A stretch of 64,000 nucleotides of DNA from Streptomyces sp. NBC_01381 (GTDB taxonomy: Bacteria > Actinomycetota > Actinomycetes > Streptomycetales > Streptomycetaceae): NCBI RefSeq assembly GCF_026340305.1, contig NZ_JAPEPI010000002.1:3658001-3722000 (forward strand), read 5' to 3'. Every line of letters begins with the position of its first letter. The stretch's first letter is position 1. The notes under the pieces were generated by a model. That model had not been told where the DNA came from. It saw only the letters and a program-made list of their open reading frames with translations, and made no database searches. Shown piece after piece: positions 53,689 through 62,710 of the stretch. The position numbers and the translations under genes were made by a program.

Positions 53689-54782
53689 GGCCTGTGTGAC
53701 GTCGTGATCAATCAGTTGCCTTCAGCAGGTCGTTGATCCAGATCATGGAGGCGCGGAGGTGGAGGCCGACGAGGTAGCTCTGGGGCGTCTTGTCGTATCG
53801 AGTCGCGATGCCCCGCCAGGCCTTCAGCTTGTTGATCAGACGCTCGACGGTGTTCCGCTCCTTGTAGAGACCGGCGTCGTGACCTGTGGGCCGGCCGCCC
53901 CGGCTGCCTTTCCTCTTCCGGTTGGCTGCCTGGTCCTTCTTCTCCGGGATGACGGCCTTGATGTTGCGTTTGCGCAGGTAAGAACGGTTGGCGCGGGATG
54001 AGTAGGCCTTGTCGGCGGCGACAGCCCCAGGCCGGGTCCGGGGACAACCGACAGGCAGACGGATCCGCACTTCTGCAACACGTGGACGAACTGCGGGCTG
54101 TCGGCGGCCTGTCCCGCGGTCAGGACGAACGACAACGGACGGCACTTGCGGTCCGTGGCGAGATGAACCTTGCTCGTCAGCCCGCCACGGGATCTCCCGA
54201 GCAGGGCTTCCTTCAGACGGAGCTTGTGCCGTCGTCTGAGGTGCCGCCGTTTTTCCCGGTCGAGGGCGTCGCTTCCGTCCTGTCCGTTCTGTTCCGGCGC
54301 GGCGCCCCCTTTTACCGGGCCCGTTCCTGGTCGGCGGCGGCTTCCTCCAGGGCGTCCATGACCTCCTTGCCGATGTACATCCCGGCGGCGTCGTGGTGGG
54401 CGCGGGCGGTGGTGGAGTCCACGCTGACCAGGGATAAGTCCGTCTGTCCGCGGCGGGCGGCCTCCGCGATCGTGCCTTTCAGGAGAGCAGAGAAGACCCC
54501 GGCGTCCCGCCAGACGCGAAAGCGCCCGTAGACCGTCGGCCACGGTCCGAACTCGGAGGGCACCTCGCGCCACTGGGCGCTGGACCGGAACCGCCAGATC
54601 ACCCCCTCGAACTGCTCCCGCAGCCGCTCGGGCTACGGACCGTACTCGCCTATCGGCAGGTACGGCTCGATGAACTCCCATTGCTCGTCGGTGAGTTGCC
54701 TACGTGTCACACCCAGCGTCCTACCAGGTCCTACCCCCGCACGGGACCAGAACCCGAAATTGATCACGACGTCACACAGGCC
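53689..54782 (-). mobile_element. IS5-family insertion sequence, 1094 bp
   Basis: Perfect 24-bp terminal repeats (53689-53712 and 54759-54782, beginning GGCCTGTGTGACGTC) flanked by the CTAG target duplication (53685-53688 and 54783-54786). It lies between the decayed IS630 and the 757-aa gene, whose stop is 8 bp beyond the duplication. Confidence 0.88.
53708..54710 (-). pseudogene. IS5-family transposase with nonsense and frameshift mutations
   Basis: GTG 54710 opens TRRQLTDEQWEFIEPYLPIG and meets TAG at 54633-54635, where a sense codon is expected before PERLREQFEGVIWRFRSSAQ. The next pieces, SVDSTTARAHHDAAGMYIG (first D region), GRSRGGLTSKVHLATDRKCR and the C-terminal AADKAYSSRANRSYLRKRNI and YKERNTVERLINKLKAWRGI (E), lie in different frames. 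The ends are intact, but the transposase is not, so the copy is recently dead. Confidence 0.8.
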
Positions 54783-54793
54783 CTAGGAGTCAG

Positions 54794-57067
54794 TCAGTCG
54801 TGCAGCCCCTTCCGCGTCTTCTCCACGACGTGGACCCCGCGCTCCGGCAGCGGCGTCTTCCACGACGCGAACGCCGACTTGATCGCGTCCGCGAGGACCG
54901 GGATGAAGCGCTCCGTGGACAGGCCGCCGGCCTTGTGGTCCGCGTGCATCGCGTTGATCACCGCTCGCTGAGCCACCACCGGCAGATTGTTGTACGCGGA
55001 CTGGAACATCCCCCGCACATAGGGCGACCGGTCGTAGTGCGCCCGGAAGGCGTCCGCGGCCCACCCCATGCGCTCCCTGGTGAACCCCGCCTTCATGCCT
55101 GACAAATGCCTCTCCAGCCACCGCATGGAGATCACGCACTCGGCGACGATCACGGCCTCGTCGAGTCCGGCCAGGTAGAAGCGCTCGGCCCAGCCGTCCC
55201 AGCGCAGCTCATCCTTGGTGGCGGCCCCGACGATCGCCCGCTTCGTCGTCTTACCCCACCGGTACGTGCGGCCTCGGTCGACCTCGATCCCGAAGCGCCG
55301 GAACGCCTCGGGGCCCGCGTCGATCCATTCCTGGAGCTTCCCGTGCTGCAGAGTGAGCTGCAGAAAGCCGATGCTGACCACCGCGCTGTCCCAGGTGTTG
55401 AGGGCCTGCACGGCCCCGCCGGTCTCCACCTGCGACACGCGTACGAAGGTGTCGAGGATGTCCTCGGACATCGTGACAACACCGCGTCTGCGCAGGTCGT
55501 TAAGCGTCGCGGCGAGCGGACGGTCCGCGGAGTACCGGGCCAGCCCGCGGGCCTGTCGGGCCGCGCCCTTGCCGCGATACTTGATCGTGTAGTCCTTGCT
55601 GGGCTGCCTGTCCCCGCCCAGCGGCGGCACGCCGGGCGCGGTCGCCGGCGGCGCGGTGGCAGGGGCTGGAGCAGGCGCGGGCCCCGCAGCGGGCATCGCC
55701 GGCCGCCCCGCGTCGAGCAGCCGCCGCAGCGCCGCCCACGTATCAGGGCCGACGATGCCGTCCTTCGCCATCCCGTGCTGCCCCTGCCACTGGGCGACCG
55801 CGTGCGCGAAGCGCACCTCGTCCCCTGCCAGTTGCGGGTCGCCGAGCAGCCGCGCGACGGAGTCGATCCGGCCGCGCCAGCCGAGCCGCTCCCCGTACGA
55901 GCGATTCAGCCGCATCGCCTTGGCCAGGGCGTCCGGGGGAAGCAGCCCGAAGAGCCGGAAGACCGAGCCGAGTCCGGAAGCACCGGCCCCGCCGGCCGCG
56001 CCACCACTGCCGGGCGCACGGACCTTGATCAGGGCGAAGTGCCCGCACCTGCCCTGCTTCGGCAGCACGAAGCCCTGCGCGTCCAGCCGGTACGTGCGCG
56101 CATGCACCGACTGGTCCACATTGCCTCCGACCACCCGGACCGTCCGCCGGGCCAGGTCGACCGCGGTGACGATGTCGCCGTGCGTGCACCATCCGTGGCC
56201 GTTGTCGATGTTGTCGTACGTGGCGCCGTTGCACGGCTTGTTCGGGCCGCAGGGCCGGTCGGCGCACAGGATGTCGCCCGGTTCCGGCCGGGCACGTTCC
56301 AGCCGGTGCAGCCAGAACTCGCTGGTCGTGTCGCCCTGCGCGGTGCGGCGCTTGATGGCGCTGATGTAGCCGCGGTGGGCGCTGCTGCGCGGGAAGGTCG
56401 CGGCGCCGGCCTTCGCCATCACCCAGGAGACGAAGACCGCGCTCCACGGCTCGTGCGCCTGCCACGCGACGCTCTGCAGATCGGCCGCGTCGACGGTGCG
56501 GCGGACGCCGGTGCGGTAGTAGTCCTGCAGCACCGCCGTCAGCCGCGGGTCGGTCTCCTTCCGGGCGCCGTCGCCCCAGCGGTTGCACTCCTGCTCCGCG
56601 ATCGCCGCGATACGGGCGCCGAGGGCGGCGGCGGGCCGCGCCGGCTCCTCACTCTCGCCGGACGGGGCGGCGTCCGGCTCCTCGCCCGCGAGGTCGTCCG
56701 GGCCTTCGCCGGCGAAGTCGTCCGGCCCTTCGCCCTCCTCGGCGGCGTCGTCCAGCTCCGCCTCCCACTGGGCGAGTTGCCACTCCGCCTCCGACACCGG
56801 CTCATCGGCGGCCTCGCCGGACTCCTGCTCGGCGGGCTCGACGGCATCGACCTCGTACGACGAGGCCGCGTGCGGCTCCGCCCCGTACGGCTCTGCCGCG
56901 TAGCTCTCGCCCGCGTACGCGTCACCCGCGTACGCCTCGCCCTCATACCACTCCCCCTCCGCCTGGAACGGCCCGCCGGCCGGCGCCGGCGGCCCCGCCG
57001 CCCCCTCCGGCAGCTCCAGCGCGCCCTCGTCCGCGAAGGGCGACGGCACACCCGTCTCGTACGGCAT
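54794..57067 (-). CDS. Large wall-active protein: DUF2272 (CHAP-like) + peptidoglycan-binding + lysozyme-like C-terminus
   Basis: 757 residues. The first 150 are acidic and disordered, with YxGxxYA-type repeats and an early SPF motif (PSPF, residues 8-11). A DUF2272-type NlpC/CHAP-like domain follows (SVAWQAHEPWSAVFVSWVMA; PGDILCADRPCGPNKPCNGA; HGDIVTAVDL). A helical peptidoglycan-binding domain comes next (FAHAVAQWQGQHGMAKDGIV then GPDTWAALRRLL). The C-terminal 260 residues look like a chitosanase/lysozyme-type helical fold (VSQVETGGAVQALNTWDSAV; SIGFLQLTLQHGKLQEWIDA). No signal peptide is visible, so release by lysis or an unusual export route is implied. It is last in a five-gene operon. 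ATG 57067 follows GAGGGGAG. Confidence 0.7.
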   Translation of the reverse strand: MPYETGVPSPFADEGALELPEGAAGPPAPAGGPFQAEGEWYEGEAYAGDAYAGESYAAEPYGAEPHAASSYEVDAVEPAEQESGEAADEPVSEAEWQLAQWEAELDDAAEEGEGPDDFAGEGPDDLAGEEPDAAPSGESEEPARPAAALGARIAAIAEQECNRWGDGARKETDPRLTAVLQDYYRTGVRRTVDAADLQSVAWQAHEPWSAVFVSWVMAKAGAATFPRSSAHRGYISAIKRRTAQGDTTSEFWLHRLERARPEPGDILCADRPCGPNKPCNGATYDNIDNGHGWCTHGDIVTAVDLARRTVRVVGGNVDQSVHARTYRLDAQGFVLPKQGRCGHFALIKVRAPGSGGAAGGAGASGLGSVFRLFGLLPPDALAKAMRLNRSYGERLGWRGRIDSVARLLGDPQLAGDEVRFAHAVAQWQGQHGMAKDGIVGPDTWAALRRLLDAGRPAMPAAGPAPAPAPATAPPATAPGVPPLGGDRQPSKDYTIKYRGKGAARQARGLARYSADRPLAATLNDLRRRGVVTMSEDILDTFVRVSQVETGGAVQALNTWDSAVVSIGFLQLTLQHGKLQEWIDAGPEAFRRFGIEVDRGRTYRWGKTTKRAIVGAATKDELRWDGWAERFYLAGLDEAVIVAECVISMRWLERHLSGMKAGFTRERMGWAADAFRAHYDRSPYVRGMFQSAYNNLPVVAQRAVINAMHADHKAGGLSTERFIPVLADAIKSAFASWKTPLPERGVHVVEKTRKGLHD

Positions 57068-57080
57068 GGCCTGCTCCCCT

Positions 57081-58169
57081 CTACGGATTCGGGGCGACCT
57101 TCGGCGCCTTCAGATCTCGCCCGGTGGTGATCGACCAGTGCGTGATCACCGTCTGCACATCCGGAGTGATCAGCAGGTCGTTGAAGAGCACCGGGACGTT
57201 CGCCGCGTCGTCGAACGCTTTGGTCTCGATGGCGATCAGCAGCCGCGAGATCGCGTCGGCGACGTCGAAGAAGCTCTTCGACATCGCATGCGCGGGTATC
57301 CGCACCCGCTCCGCGATGCGGAACAGCCGCTGCTCGGGGCTGGTCGCCTCGGCGCGGAGCGCGCTCACGATCGGCGAGTTGAAGTCAAGGGTCAGATGGA
57401 ACCACGCCATCGTCGAGATCGCCCAGAACTCCTCCCGGGAGAGGTTCGAGGCGAGCCTGCGCGTGGTGAGCATGTCGGACAGCCGCTCCGCCAGGTCCGC
57501 GATCTTCGCGTGGTCGGTGGGGTTGGGCCCGATGGTGTTGCGGACGTTGATGATGCCGATCCAGGTCTCGCGCAGGAACTCCTCGAAGATGGAGACGAAT
57601 TGGGTGTTGGCGGCGGCCGGCTTCGGATACGGCTCCGCCGCGGGGTGGGTGAGGTCCATGCCGAACATGCGGTAGTAGGCGTTGCGCCGGATGGAGTCGC
57701 CGTTCGGGCGGCCAAAGCTCGTGAGGGCCGTGATGAAGAAGGGGGCCGACTCCCGGAAGAAGAGCTCCTCGGTGTTGCGCAGCCAGTGCTCGGCGCCGTT
57801 CGAGGGCACCCCCAGCTCCTCGCCCTCGCGGTAGAGGGCGACGACGCGGCGGAAGATCTCCATGAGCCGGGTGCTCTCGAGCATGTACGCGTAGCTGAGG
57901 TGCTCCCAGCGGACATAGCCGGGGCGGCAGTCGTCCGGGGAGGTGCTGGAGAAGACGCGCTGGTTGCGGTCGAAGCCTTGGAAGAGCTGCTGCAGCCGAA
58001 CGGGCAGGCCGGGGATGTCGCTGCGGTGGTCGGGGTGGCCGGACGGCTGGGTGAGGTCGTTGCGCTGGAAGGTCCAGGCCTGCTCCAGCAGAGAGGCCAG
58101 ATCAATGGGGTGCAGCCGGAAGAGGAGCTCGGCGCCACCCGGAATCTGCCGGGTCAGTTGTCGGAACAT
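57081..58169 (-). CDS. Conserved-looking hypothetical protein (362 aa)
   Basis: ATG 58169 follows GAGGAG; the longer frame starts inside the previous gene. The protein is soluble, alpha-helical and has no signal peptide. Notable segments are FRLHPIDLASLLEQAWTFQR at the start, FDRNQRVFSSTSPDDCRPGY and TLDFNSPIVSALRAE. It does not match a family I know. It is spaced 13 bp from both neighbours, so it belongs to the operon's output. It might be a chaperone or structural partner for the larger proteins. Confidence 0.65.
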   Translation of the reverse strand: MFRQLTRQIPGGAELLFRLHPIDLASLLEQAWTFQRNDLTQPSGHPDHRSDIPGLPVRLQQLFQGFDRNQRVFSSTSPDDCRPGYVRWEHLSYAYMLESTRLMEIFRRVVALYREGEELGVPSNGAEHWLRNTEELFFRESAPFFITALTSFGRPNGDSIRRNAYYRMFGMDLTHPAAEPYPKPAAANTQFVSIFEEFLRETWIGIINVRNTIGPNPTDHAKIADLAERLSDMLTTRRLASNLSREEFWAISTMAWFHLTLDFNSPIVSALRAEATSPEQRLFRIAERVRIPAHAMSKSFFDVADAISRLLIAIETKAFDDAANVPVLFNDLLITPDVQTVITHWSITTGRDLKAPKVAPNP

Positions 58170-58182
58170 CGCGGGCTCCTCG

Positions 58183-58527
58183 TCATTCTGAACTCTGGTC
58201 GCGGCAGAGTGCGGCGTTCGCGGCCTTCGCGGCATCCAGCCCGTGGACGCCGGGGGCGGCGGGGGCGGCGGGGTTGCGGGCGAGACAGCTCAGGTCGGGC
58301 AGGCACCACAGCTTGCGGTCCGCGGCCGGCGCTTGGGTGGTGGCCACCCGCAGGTCGTCGCGGATGCGCCGGTAGCGGTCGCGGAACGCCTGCAGCGGGT
58401 CGGGCGGTACCGGGCCGGGGTCGGTCGGCTGGTCATCCCCCGAGCCGGTGGCGGTGGCAGTGGCGGTGGTGCGGCGCACCTGCGGTGGTGGCTTCTCGGT
58501 GGTCCGGGACGCCTTTTCCTCGGGCAT
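58183..58527 (-). CDS. Small Pro/Thr-rich protein (114 aa)
   Basis: ATG 58527 is preceded by a run of G. The first 40 residues are Pro/Thr/Ala-rich and disordered; then a helix (LQAFRDRYRRIRDDLRVATT) and a Cys-containing segment (LWCLPDLSCLARNPAAPAAP). Three cysteines are conserved-looking, and the C-terminus has another (ALCRDQSSE). No signal peptide. Its role in the operon is unknown. Confidence 0.6.
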   Translation of the reverse strand: MPEEKASRTTEKPPPQVRRTTATATATGSGDDQPTDPGPVPPDPLQAFRDRYRRIRDDLRVATTQAPAADRKLWCLPDLSCLARNPAAPAAPGVHGLDAAKAANAALCRDQSSE

Positions 58528-58569
58528 CTGGTGATCCCCCCCCTGGTCGTGGTGGGTCGGTCGGTTACG

Positions 58570-59841
58570 TCAGGCAGCCGGCGCCGCGCCTCCTCCGAGC
58601 CGCAGCAGCCAGGCCTCCTGTCCGGCGGCGGGGCCGGCCGCCGGCTCTGGTTCTGTCGCCGCCCGCCAGCCGGTGAGCGCCAGCAGCCGCAGCCCCTCGT
58701 TCCACAGCCAGTGCGGCGAGGTGTAGAGCGCGGGGCCGAGCCGGGCGGCCAGCTCCCGCAGGGCTTGCGGCGCGACCCGCTGCGGCGGTACGAGCGCGGT
58801 CAGCGGGCGCCCCGCGAAGGCCGCGAGCGGCTCGTCGAGCACGGCGGCCGCAAGGGCGGGGAGCCGCGGCAGTGAGGCGGCGAGGAGTTCGCGGGCCTGG
58901 AGGTCCGGGCAGTCGGCGAGCGGATACGCCGCGAGCCACTCCCGCTCCAGCGCGTCCCAGGGCCCCGGTCCGTAGGCGTGCCGGCACAGCGCCGTGTTGA
59001 GCGGTACGCGCAGCCAGGCGACCGGGTGCGGGTCGCCGGGCAGCAGCCGGAAGACGTACGCCGGGCCGCCGGAGAGCACGTCGTGCAGGTTGGCGACGGC
59101 GCCGTAGCCCGCGTGCGCGAAGGCGAAGACGTCGGCGGTGATCTCGGAGGACCAGCCCGCCCACAGCGCGGCGACGTCGGGGCCCGCGGGGGCGGCGGCG
59201 CGGGCGAGGAGGGCGGCGGCCTCCTCGTTCCAGCCGGTCTGGAAGGCGACTTGGTGACCGCATTCGTGCAGGACGGCGGTCGGGCAGAGCAGGCTGTGCC
59301 GGGTGACCTTGATGGTGGCGGCCGGGCTCTCGGTGCTGCCGTCCCACAGCCGCAGTCCCGCCTTGAGGATGGCGGCGCCGACGCCGTTGTCGAGGTAGGT
59401 CAGGACCGCCGGTACGGGTTTGAGCAGCGGGTCGAGGACGGCCGCCATGCTGCGCTGGGCGAGGCTGTCGCAGGCCCGCAGCAGGGCGGCGATGTGCGGG
59501 CTGGTGCGGGTGTTCACAGCGTCGGCGTAGAACTCGATGCTGGTCTCGGCCCGTAGATAGCCTTGCCGGAATTCGAGCAAGCGGCGCCGGACGGCGTCGA
59601 GTTCGGCGGGCGAGTGGGCCGCGCGCAGGGCCGTGCGCAGGATGTGCCCGCGGGTGCGCAGGCCGCTGACCGCCTCGGTCAGGGCGCGGCGCACCGCGAC
59701 GCCGAGGTACTGCTCCAGGCCCGCCCAGGCGGCCGGCGCGGCGAGGTCGTCCAGGGCGCCGAGCCGGTCGGCCGCCGCGGTCCAGTGGCCGAGCTGGCGG
59801 GCGAGCTGGGCCCGCGTGGCGTCAGCGGCGGTGCGTTGCAT
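58570..59841 (-). CDS. Putative zinc metallopeptidase (HECGH)
   Basis: 423 residues. The HExxH zinc motif appears as VLHECGHQVAFQTGWNEEAA at about residue 192, and about 40 residues later WSSEITADVFAFAHAGYG supplies a likely third Glu/Asp ligand and an ExxAD motif. The preceding helical region (MAAVLDPLLKPVPAVLTYLD) and the catalytic segment resemble minimal gluzincin domains. No propeptide or signal peptide is seen. It overlaps the end of the 821-aa gene by 20 bp, so the two are translated together. The substrate is unknown. Confidence 0.65.
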   Translation of the reverse strand: MQRTAADATRAQLARQLGHWTAAADRLGALDDLAAPAAWAGLEQYLGVAVRRALTEAVSGLRTRGHILRTALRAAHSPAELDAVRRRLLEFRQGYLRAETSIEFYADAVNTRTSPHIAALLRACDSLAQRSMAAVLDPLLKPVPAVLTYLDNGVGAAILKAGLRLWDGSTESPAATIKVTRHSLLCPTAVLHECGHQVAFQTGWNEEAAALLARAAAPAGPDVAALWAGWSSEITADVFAFAHAGYGAVANLHDVLSGGPAYVFRLLPGDPHPVAWLRVPLNTALCRHAYGPGPWDALEREWLAAYPLADCPDLQARELLAASLPRLPALAAAVLDEPLAAFAGRPLTALVPPQRVAPQALRELAARLGPALYTSPHWLWNEGLRLLALTGWRAATEPEPAAGPAAGQEAWLLRLGGGAAPAA

Positions 59842-62287
59842 GCCCGGCTGTCACGGTGACGTCCATGGCCGCGGGCGCCGCGGGGCGGCCGGGGCGCTCG
59901 GGTCGGCCGTCAAGGGCCGAGCGCACCCGGGCAAGTACGGGCGCCGCCTTGAGCACGACCCGTACGGTCGCACCGTCCTCCGGCGCCTCGGTGGCGGCGG
60001 TGAACGCATCCCGGTGGTCCTTCAGCAGCGTGGCGAGCCCGCGGGTGAGCGCTTCCTCGACCGTCGCGGCGAGCCGGTTCAGCGCACCCGCCGGCAGTGT
60101 GCGCAGCGCCGCGGCACCGGCGCCGGGCGGTACGGCGCCGTGGACGATGCGGAGCCGGTGGCCGGTGAGGGCGGCCCTGATCCGGCGGCGCAACGGCCGT
60201 ATCAGCGGGGCCAGGAGCTGTCCGGCCTGCCGGCCTTGGCGCAGTCCGGCGGCGAGCCGCTGCGCCTCGGCTTCGGTGAGGTAGAGCTCGGTCCGCAGGG
60301 TGTCGTCGGTGCAGCCGAGGTTGATACGGACCCGGCCGGGGCGGGACGCGGGGGCGCGGGTGTGGCGGGCTGCGGGGGCGGGGGCCGCGACGGGTTGCGC
60401 CGCCAAGGCTCCGCCGGGGTCCGCCGCCGCGGCGCCGCCCGCGTCCGCGGCCTCCAGGTAGTACAGCCGCTGCCCCACCCCGAGCAACTGCCCGTCCATG
60501 TACCGCGCTTCGGCCTCCTCCCCGAGGGCCGGCTCGCCGAGCAGCAGCGCGGCCGCGTCCGGGGTCAGGGGGTGCAGCGCGGGCGTCTCGGACAGCTCGC
60601 CTTCGGGGTCCTCCAGTCCTTCGCCGCGCATGATCGAGTCGAGCGTGGTGCCGGGCACCGCCTCGTAGAGATGCATGCGGGCGCGGACCGGCGCGCCGGG
60701 CGCGTATCCGAGCCTGGACCGCAGCGTGTCACCGAGATTGAGGCCGCAGAAGGTGCCGATGTGTGCCGCCTGGTACGGCGAGACCGTCACCCACGGGATG
60801 CGGGTGTACTTGCGGTAGCGGTGCCGGCCGCGCAGCGGCTTCGGCAGCCAGGCGCCGCGGAGGGTGAGGTCTTCGCGCAGCTCCGGGCGGTCCTGGTAGG
60901 TGGCCTCGGTGAGGATCTGCGGGAGGTTGCGGGCGGCGGCCTGCTCGAAGGCCTCCAGGACGAAGCCTTCGAGGAGGGTGTCGTCGGCGAGGATGTGCTC
61001 CGGCAGCGCGGCCACGCCGCGCACCGTGTCCTCCACGACGGACGCCATCGCCGCCCCCGCCGCCTGCCGTTCGTCCTCGGGGCCGGCTTCGAGGTGGATC
61101 AGGCGCAGCCCGGCGTCCACCAGCGCCCGGGACAGCGCCGCGGCGGCGGTCGGCCCGACGAACCGCCGGATGAGCGGCGCGACGAACTTGGCGAGGGTCT
61201 TCACCAGCACGGACCGCCCGCCGGTCAGCTTCAGCGCGAGCTTCAGCACCGGCAGCGCCGCGGGCAGGAACTGTTCCAGCTGCGGCGTCAGATCGGTGCC
61301 GTCCTCGGCCGCGCCGAGCTCGGCGATGAACCGCTCGCGAGCGCGGTCGAGTTCCGCGACGGGGTCGGGCCGGACGGCGGCCCGGTCCGCCTCCCGGGCG
61401 TACTCGGCGCCCGGCCGGTCCATGGCCGCCTCGGTGTCGGCGAACACCGTGTCGGCCGCGCGCATCCCGAACTCGGCCTGCAGCTCGCGGACATCACCGG
61501 TGGCATCGACCGTCTCCCGGCCGGTGTCGTCGCGGGTCTCGCTCTCGCCCGCGCCCAGCAGCGGCAGTCGCTCGGCGAGCTTCTGCGCGTACGGGCGCAG
61601 CCCCTCCGGCAGCCACTTGAGCCCGGCTGCGACCGCCTTGCGGAGCAGGGCGACGGCGATCGGCTTCAGTTTGGCCAGCAGCGGGCCGAGGGCGAGGTTC
61701 GCGACGACCTTGAGCCCGCGTTTGGCGAGGCCGACCGCGCCCTTGGCGACCTTCTTCAGCACGTTGCCGATGCCGAACAGGAACTCGAAGGAGGGCGATC
61801 CCGGCGGATGGCCGCCCGGCGGCGCGGCGAATGCCTCGAAGAGCGTGTCCACCTCGTTCTCGTCCATCGCGTGCAGCGCACGCTCGCCGCCCGCCTCGGC
61901 CACCGCATCTATGGCCGATTCCAACTCCCGTACAAGCGGGGCATAACGGTCATCCATCAACTGCCGCACAGCCGCCGGATCGGTATAAACCGCCCCACCG
62001 TCCCCCGACTCGAGCTCCGCATGCTCCGCGGCGGCCTCACCGGCCAGCCGCAGCAGGGCGTCGTCGAGCCCCGGCTCGTAGAGCTCGGCGAGGAAGGCGG
62101 CGAACTCCTCGGCCTCCGGATCCACCGCCGGGTCCTCACCGTCGCGGAGATAGCTCCTGAGGAAGGGGCTCTCGTACGCCGCCGGGCCGGGCGGCGCCGA
62201 CGCGGCCGGGCTCTCCCCTTCGTCGGGCATCTCGAAGCTGTCGGCAGCAAGAAACGGGCTGATGGAACCAGAGCCGAGCACGGACAT
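59822..62287 (-). CDS. 821-aa protein with SPF motifs and a cationic amphipathic region
   Basis: First gene of the minus operon. The N-terminus has two SPF motifs (ISPFL at 9-13 and ESPFL at 39-43) in an acidic disordered region. Residues 170-247 form a strongly cationic, hydrophobic helical block (NVLKKVAKGAVGLAKRGLKV, LGPLLAKLKPIAVALLRKAV), which could insert in membranes. The middle (LPVLKLALKLTGGRSVLVKT then LAKFVAPLIRRFVG) is similar. A beta-containing region follows (WVTVSPYQAAHIGTFCGLNL) and a C-terminal variable end. I do not recognise the whole protein; similar SPF-type proteins are, to my recollection, found in varied bacteria. Lack of a signal peptide and the SPF motif shared with the 757-aa protein suggest common non-classical delivery. 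Confidence 0.65.
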   Translation of the reverse strand: MSVLGSGSISPFLAADSFEMPDEGESPAASAPPGPAAYESPFLRSYLRDGEDPAVDPEAEEFAAFLAELYEPGLDDALLRLAGEAAAEHAELESGDGGAVYTDPAAVRQLMDDRYAPLVRELESAIDAVAEAGGERALHAMDENEVDTLFEAFAAPPGGHPPGSPSFEFLFGIGNVLKKVAKGAVGLAKRGLKVVANLALGPLLAKLKPIAVALLRKAVAAGLKWLPEGLRPYAQKLAERLPLLGAGESETRDDTGRETVDATGDVRELQAEFGMRAADTVFADTEAAMDRPGAEYAREADRAAVRPDPVAELDRARERFIAELGAAEDGTDLTPQLEQFLPAALPVLKLALKLTGGRSVLVKTLAKFVAPLIRRFVGPTAAAALSRALVDAGLRLIHLEAGPEDERQAAGAAMASVVEDTVRGVAALPEHILADDTLLEGFVLEAFEQAAARNLPQILTEATYQDRPELREDLTLRGAWLPKPLRGRHRYRKYTRIPWVTVSPYQAAHIGTFCGLNLGDTLRSRLGYAPGAPVRARMHLYEAVPGTTLDSIMRGEGLEDPEGELSETPALHPLTPDAAALLLGEPALGEEAEARYMDGQLLGVGQRLYYLEAADAGGAAAADPGGALAAQPVAAPAPAARHTRAPASRPGRVRINLGCTDDTLRTELYLTEAEAQRLAAGLRQGRQAGQLLAPLIRPLRRRIRAALTGHRLRIVHGAVPPGAGAAALRTLPAGALNRLAATVEEALTRGLATLLKDHRDAFTAATEAPEDGATVRVVLKAAPVLARVRSALDGRPERPGRPAAPAAMDVTVTAGHATHRR

Positions 62288-62466
62288 GTGCAGCCACCCC
62301 CCGGGGGCGCCGATGGACTTGCCACCGCCGGACCCGTTCCGGAGGCTGGCTCATCGTTCTGCGGCCCGCCGAGCGAGGTCAACACGTCTTTTTACGCATG
62401 CGGTGCGGCGGCAGCGAGAACGGGCCACACGATCACGGGCGCGGTTCCGGCCTGGCCGGTGTGCGG

Positions 62467-62705
62467 TCAGAGCTTGAAGACACGCCGCGCGTTGCCGGAC
62501 AGGAACAGCTCGGTGGCCTCCTTGTCCAGGTCGAGGTCGCCGAGGTGTTCCAGGGCCTGAGCAGGCGTGATCATTGGGTAGTTGGAGCCGAAGCGCACCT
62601 TCCGGCGACCTCGGCCCCGTATGTGGTCCACCAGCTCGCGCGGAGCGCGGCGGGCGGTGTAGGCGCTGGTATCGATACAGACATTCTCGTGCTTGTCGGC
62701 CACCG
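62467..62705 (-). pseudogene. Amidohydrolase C-terminal fragment
   Basis: HENVCIDTSAYTARRAPREL followed by RKVRFGSNYPMITPAQALEH and ELFLSGNARRVFKL matches the end of the Amidohydro_2 metal-dependent hydrolases (TIM-barrel), including the metal-site FGSNYP motif. The N-terminal 200 residues are missing and replaced by a Tn3 fragment at about 62705. Confidence 0.7.
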
Positions 62706-62710
62706 CGATC

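Noticed and set aside
55106..57130. A 674-aa plus-strand frame opposite the wall-active protein
   Set aside because: Arg/Gly/Val-rich without any motif; the minus-strand gene has domain motifs and a proper ribosome-binding site.
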